Part shown: piece by piece, positions 6,936 through 9,235 of the stretch
How the letters are laid out: the number at the start of each line of letters is the position of its first letter
Numbering within the stretch: the stretch's first letter is position 1
From: Bacteroidales bacterium
GTDB lineage: Bacteria > Bacteroidota > Bacteroidia > Bacteroidales > GCA-2748055
Assembly (NCBI GenBank): GCA_029934875.1
Contig: JAOZLK010000012.1
Span: 10,226 to 19,460, forward strand
Direction of reading: 5' to 3'
DNA length: 9,235 bases
Translations under genes and position numbers: made by a program
Notes under the pieces: model-generated
Seen by the model: the letters and a program-made list of their open reading frames with translations, nothing else
Database searches by the model: none
What the model was told of the DNA's origin: nothing

Positions 6936-7667
6936 ATGTGCAAAGCGCTTACGGTCATCCTTATTATCATGGCTGCTTCCCCACTTTGCCGGGGAGGGGA
7001 AGCAGAAGACAGCCGGGTTGTAGTCTACCTTTTTCCCGGTCAGGGTGGTGATTACCGCCTTTTCATGGACCTTGACTTGCCCGAAGGCTATGATACCGTC
7101 CATATCTCCTATCCTGTTCCCAGCAAAAGGGAGAGCCTGCCCCAATTTGCACTGAGATTTGTCCCCCTGATCGATCAGAATCACCCCTTCGTCCTGGTAG
7201 GAGTCTCCCTGGGAGGAATGATCTGTACCGAGTTAGCGGATACCCTGCATCCCCAAAAGGTGATCCTGATCTCCAGCGCAAAGGCAAATTATGAATTACC
7301 GGGCCGCTATACTTTCATGGCAAAATCTCATATAAACAGGATTGTTCCCAAAAGACTGGTCAAAGCCGGGGCCAGGACACTCCAGGGTATTGTGGAGCCC
7401 GACCGAAAATACGATCCTGACACCTTCAGGGATATGCTCAGGCAGAAGGATCCCCTCTACCTGAAACGGACTGCCGACATGATCATTTGCTGGGAAAGAG
7501 AGCAATACCAGGAAGAAATCATACACATCCACGGTAATGCCGATCATACAATACCTTATAAAAATGTGAACTGCGACTTCCTGATAGAGGAAGGATCACA
7601 TATGATGGTACTCTCCAGGGCAGAGGAAATCAGCAGAATTATCTGTGAGCTTCTTAAGGTGAATTAG
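6936..7667 (+). CDS. Alpha/beta-fold hydrolase with N-terminal export signal
   Basis: A 243-residue alpha/beta hydrolase. The nucleophile elbow GVSLGG places the catalytic Ser at S91; HGNADHTIP offers D203 as the acid, and GSHMMV offers H222 as the base, so a full triad is present in the usual order. YLFPGQGGDY (31-40) is the oxyanion-side loop after strand 3. The N-terminus MCKALTVILIIMAASPLC is a hydrophobic segment consistent with a signal peptide or membrane anchor; the Leu at -1 makes Cys18 a poor lipobox. An in-frame GTG at 6891 would extend it by 15 residues into the preceding gene, but ATG 6936 starts directly at the export signal and leaves a 7-nt gap, so I prefer it. The small lid region (about 124-180) suggests an esterase or thioesterase; the substrate is unknown. 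Its 3' end overlaps the convergent DUF3179-like gene by 14 bp. Confidence 0.82.
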   Translation: MCKALTVILIIMAASPLCRGGEAEDSRVVVYLFPGQGGDYRLFMDLDLPEGYDTVHISYPVPSKRESLPQFALRFVPLIDQNHPFVLVGVSLGGMICTELADTLHPQKVILISSAKANYELPGRYTFMAKSHINRIVPKRLVKAGARTLQGIVEPDRKYDPDTFRDMLRQKDPLYLKRTADMIICWEREQYQEEIIHIHGNADHTIPYKNVNCDFLIEEGSHMMVLSRAEEISRIICELLKVN

Positions 7668-8655
7668 TATAATATCTTGCCTGATTAAAATGAGCCCTCC
7701 AGGCCCAGTCAGCTGCAGTATAAGCAAAAGGTGCCTGGAGTTTTTCACCACCCCGCACGCCACTTACCGCCTCCCCGAATAAATTCCAGAGCGTTCCAAG
7801 CTCATCTTTCATGATCACCGGAAACTGGCCCTCCACAGCCTCCATAGGGTATGGAGTCTGATATGCTACTATAAAATGGTGCTTTGAGCTGCCTGCGACA
7901 AGAGTTCTCCCGCCGGGCTGAACGGTGGTTGAAATCAGCTTAATCTCACCGGGGAACATATCAAGACGAAAGAGTTCTACACCACTGCGACCCAGAATCC
8001 CGTATGGCTGTTCATACTCAGGAATTTGCCCGGTCAACTCAGGGGCTTGTACTCTGCTTTTCCGAAAGCCTTCCGCAATATAAATTATGGCCGAAGGAAA
8101 ATGCTCCCTTACCGTTCCCCAGGTGCTCTCAATAAGAGGAAAGGTTTCAATTTGAGCAGCCTGGAGGGATCCTGATATACCCTTTAACTGCATTTGAGAA
8201 AAGAGGCTGCCGGAATGAAGATCCAAAGGCAGCAGATTCTCCCTGAAAAGGTAACCGGAAGCCGTCAGCAAAAGGGTATCCCTTTCCTGAATCCGGTTGA
8301 TGCTGATTCCACTCCTTGTAATCGGACAGTAGGTAACAGCCATAAATACCCCATTTTGCGCCTCGTTTACTACCTCAACATACATACTGCGAAGGGGATA
8401 AACAAGAATAAAGCCGCAGGACTTGGAGATAAATACAAGTTCGTCATCCTGCATAAAATCAATTTCATGAACAGGTCTGTATGCGGGATTCTCCACCAGG
8501 GGAAAGGGATTCAGATCACCGCTAACTTCACCAGCAGCGATTAATTCAGAAAGTGGATCTGCCGGGCTATCACTAAGTGGCTTCTCGCTCTCTGTCTCAC
8601 AGGCTGTCAATGACAGAAAAGCGACAAAACATATTTGCAGAAGACTGTTTTTCAT
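7654..8655 (-). CDS. DUF3179-like lipoprotein
   Basis: A 333-residue protein. The N-terminus MKNSLLQICFVAFLSLTAC ends in a good lipobox (LTAC), so C19 is probably lipidated; the acidic stretch that follows (ETESEKPLSDS) is compatible with surface display in Bacteroidota, though this is inference. The core resembles DUF3179: an AYPL-like segment VYPLRSMYVEVVNE (85-98), VTYCPITRSG (107-116), SGYLFRENLLPLD (133-145) and ESTWGTVREHFP (176-187). The biochemical function of the family is unknown. In typical members the central motif reads TYCPLC, with two cysteines; here the second is Thr (T113), leaving C110, with C80 the only other Cys after C19 in the recognisable core. It is convergent with the alpha/beta hydrolase (14-bp overlap) and divergent from the S9 peptidase gene. 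No terminator for this gene was found in the overlap. Confidence 0.8.
   Translation of the reverse strand: MKNSLLQICFVAFLSLTACETESEKPLSDSPADPLSELIAAGEVSGDLNPFPLVENPAYRPVHEIDFMQDDELVFISKSCGFILVYPLRSMYVEVVNEAQNGVFMAVTYCPITRSGISINRIQERDTLLLTASGYLFRENLLPLDLHSGSLFSQMQLKGISGSLQAAQIETFPLIESTWGTVREHFPSAIIYIAEGFRKSRVQAPELTGQIPEYEQPYGILGRSGVELFRLDMFPGEIKLISTTVQPGGRTLVAGSSKHHFIVAYQTPYPMEAVEGQFPVIMKDELGTLWNLFGEAVSGVRGGEKLQAPFAYTAADWAWRAHFNQARYYTNSP
7697..7745 (+). terminator. Probable rho-independent terminator of the plus-strand gene run
   Basis: CTCCAGGC (7697-7704) pairs perfectly with GCCTGGAG (7733-7740), and the second arm is followed directly by TTTTT (7741-7745). The stem is 8 bp and GC-rich; the 28-nt loop is longer than usual but contains a CAGCTG dyad that could fold further. 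It begins 29 nt after the alpha/beta hydrolase stop. There is no T-tract on the other strand, so it should act only on plus-strand transcripts, even though it lies inside the 3' coding part of the opposing DUF3179-like gene. Confidence 0.45.
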
Positions 8656-8660
8656 AGCGC

Positions 8661-8674
8661 TTAAACTTGTTTAA
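8661..8674. repeat. Short inverted repeat just upstream of the DUF3179-like gene
   Basis: TTAAACTTGTTTAA consists of perfect 6-bp arms with a 2-nt centre. It ends 5 bp upstream of the DUF3179-like start codon. It could be an operator half-site pair or a weak leader hairpin. AT-rich dyads of this length also occur by chance, so function is uncertain. Confidence 0.3.
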
Positions 8675-8735
8675 TATTCAGTCGCACTTCTTGTTATAAA
8701 CTTACATGTAGTACCTGACCTTTTTCCTTTTTTAC

Positions 8736-8743
8736 TAGATTTG
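8736..8743 (+). promoter_or_regulatory. Bacteroidota-type -7 promoter element for the S9 peptidase gene
   Basis: TAGATTTG is an exact match to TAnnTTTG, the -7 element of Bacteroidota housekeeping promoters, 19 nt upstream of the ATG at 8763. It would give a very short leader. A clear TTTG -33 box is missing at the expected distance (around 8712-8716 there is only ACCTG). On the opposite strand, TAAGTTTA (8704-8697) is a one-mismatch candidate for the DUF3179-like gene, also without a -33 box. Confidence 0.45.
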
Positions 8744-8762
8744 CAGCTGCACCAAAAAATAT

Positions 8763-9235
8763 ATGATGAAAACAATCATTCTGGCAGGATCTCTGGTCCT
8801 GATTACATTGATGGCAAGCGCTCAGAAGAAAGAGTATAAATCGCTTACCGACGCCTTTATGTCTGGCATGTCCCTCAGGGGAGACCGGGGTCCCTCGGGA
8901 GTAGAATGGATGGGCGATGGCAGCACATATTCATTTACAAAAAGGGAGGGCCGCAGCAAGCAGATATGGACCTATGCCATTGAGGACGAGACCGAAGAAT
9001 TGATTTTTTCCTCGGGTGATCATACTTTCCCAGGTAGCGATGAAGCTTTCAGCTACAGGACATCCCAATGGGCAGGAGATGAGCTCTACCTGCTTTTTCA
9101 GACCAATTTTGAAAAGATCTGGCGAAATTCGGGCAAGGCCGACTATTTCTACTATTCCCTGGAAGAGAAGAGTATGCAGCCCATTGTTGAGGACGCTTTC
9201 ACTGCCCAGGTATCTCCGGGCGGGAAGATGGTCGA
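8763..9235 (+). CDS. S9-family (DPP-IV-like) prolyl oligopeptidase, N-terminal part
   Basis: The first 157 codons of a gene that continues past the right edge. A signal peptide (MMKTIILAGS to ASA, cleavage before Q21) sends it out of the cytoplasm. The mature region looks like the N-terminal beta-propeller of dipeptidyl peptidase IV-type S9 enzymes: SGVEWMGDGSTYSFTK (45-60) followed by the characteristic FEKIWRNSGKADYFYYSL (116-133) and a blade ending VSPGGKMV (150-157). Such enzymes remove dipeptides or cleave peptides after Pro or Ala, using a C-terminal Ser-Asp-His triad that lies outside the window. The ATG at 8763 is preceded by an A-rich leader and a consensus -7 element; the next codon is also ATG (8766), so the start could shift by one residue. 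It is divergent from the DUF3179-like gene. Confidence 0.8.
   Translation, partial: MMKTIILAGSLVLITLMASAQKKEYKSLTDAFMSGMSLRGDRGPSGVEWMGDGSTYSFTKREGRSKQIWTYAIEDETEELIFSSGDHTFPGSDEAFSYRTSQWAGDELYLLFQTNFEKIWRNSGKADYFYYSLEEKSMQPIVEDAFTAQVSPGGKMV

Noticed and set aside
8194..8544. Plus-strand open frame of 116 residues opposite the DUF3179-like gene
   Set aside because: It is antisense to the conserved DUF3179 core, with no supporting motif.
1..9235. CRISPR array, tRNA/rRNA gene, insertion sequence, attachment site or SusC/SusD locus
   Set aside because: Looked for but not seen: no regularly spaced repeats, no tRNA-like cloverleaf, no transposase or integrase, and no TonB-dependent transporter or SusD-like sequence.

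Overview
The window looks like a chromosomal piece of a Bacteroidota bacterium (Bacteroidales or Marinilabiliales-like is my inference). Signs are a tricorn-type protease and a DPP-IV-like S9 peptidase with signal peptides ending in Ala-Gln, lipoproteins, A-rich leaders mostly without Shine-Dalgarno sequences, and a perfect TAnnTTTG (Bacteroidota -7) element before the last gene. There are no tRNAs, rRNAs, transposases, CRISPR arrays or integration marks, and all genes look intact.

Layout. Positions 1-449 (minus) hold the N-terminal part of a tricorn-like protease. An 81-bp divergent spacer (450-530) follows, with an operator-like palindrome and a GGAGG ribosome binding site. From 531 to 7667 seven plus-strand genes are closely packed: a LysE-family exporter, a group II PLP-dependent (aromatic) amino acid decarboxylase, a zinc-free MDR oxidoreductase, a MalS-like GH13 alpha-amylase lipoprotein, a DUF4332-like triple-repeat protein, an exported metallo-beta-lactamase-fold hydrolase, and an exported alpha/beta hydrolase. 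Gaps are 13, 22, 39 and 4 nt, then a 4-nt ATGA overlap, then 7 nt. A hairpin plus T-tract at 7697-7745 probably ends the run. The last gene overlaps tail-to-tail, by 14 bp, a minus-strand DUF3179-like lipoprotein (7654-8655). A divergent spacer (8656-8762) then leads into the N-terminal part of an S9/DPP-IV-like peptidase (8763 to the window end).

How the genes may work together. The first three could form an amino-acid module: a decarboxylase making an amine, a LysE-type permease that could move an amine or amino acid, and a reductase of unknown substrate. The next four combine a surface or periplasmic maltodextrin hydrolase, a probable cytoplasmic helical-repeat protein, and two exported hydrolases of unknown substrate. 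The amylase has no SusC/SusD partner here, so this is not a standard polysaccharide utilisation locus. With peptidases at both edges, the area is rich in exported hydrolases. I do not see a clear new defence, mobile or RNA system. The most distinctive items are the decarboxylase/LysE pairing, the triple-repeat DUF4332-like protein coupled to an exported MBL hydrolase, the terminator embedded in an opposing gene, and the DUF3179 protein lacking the second motif cysteine.
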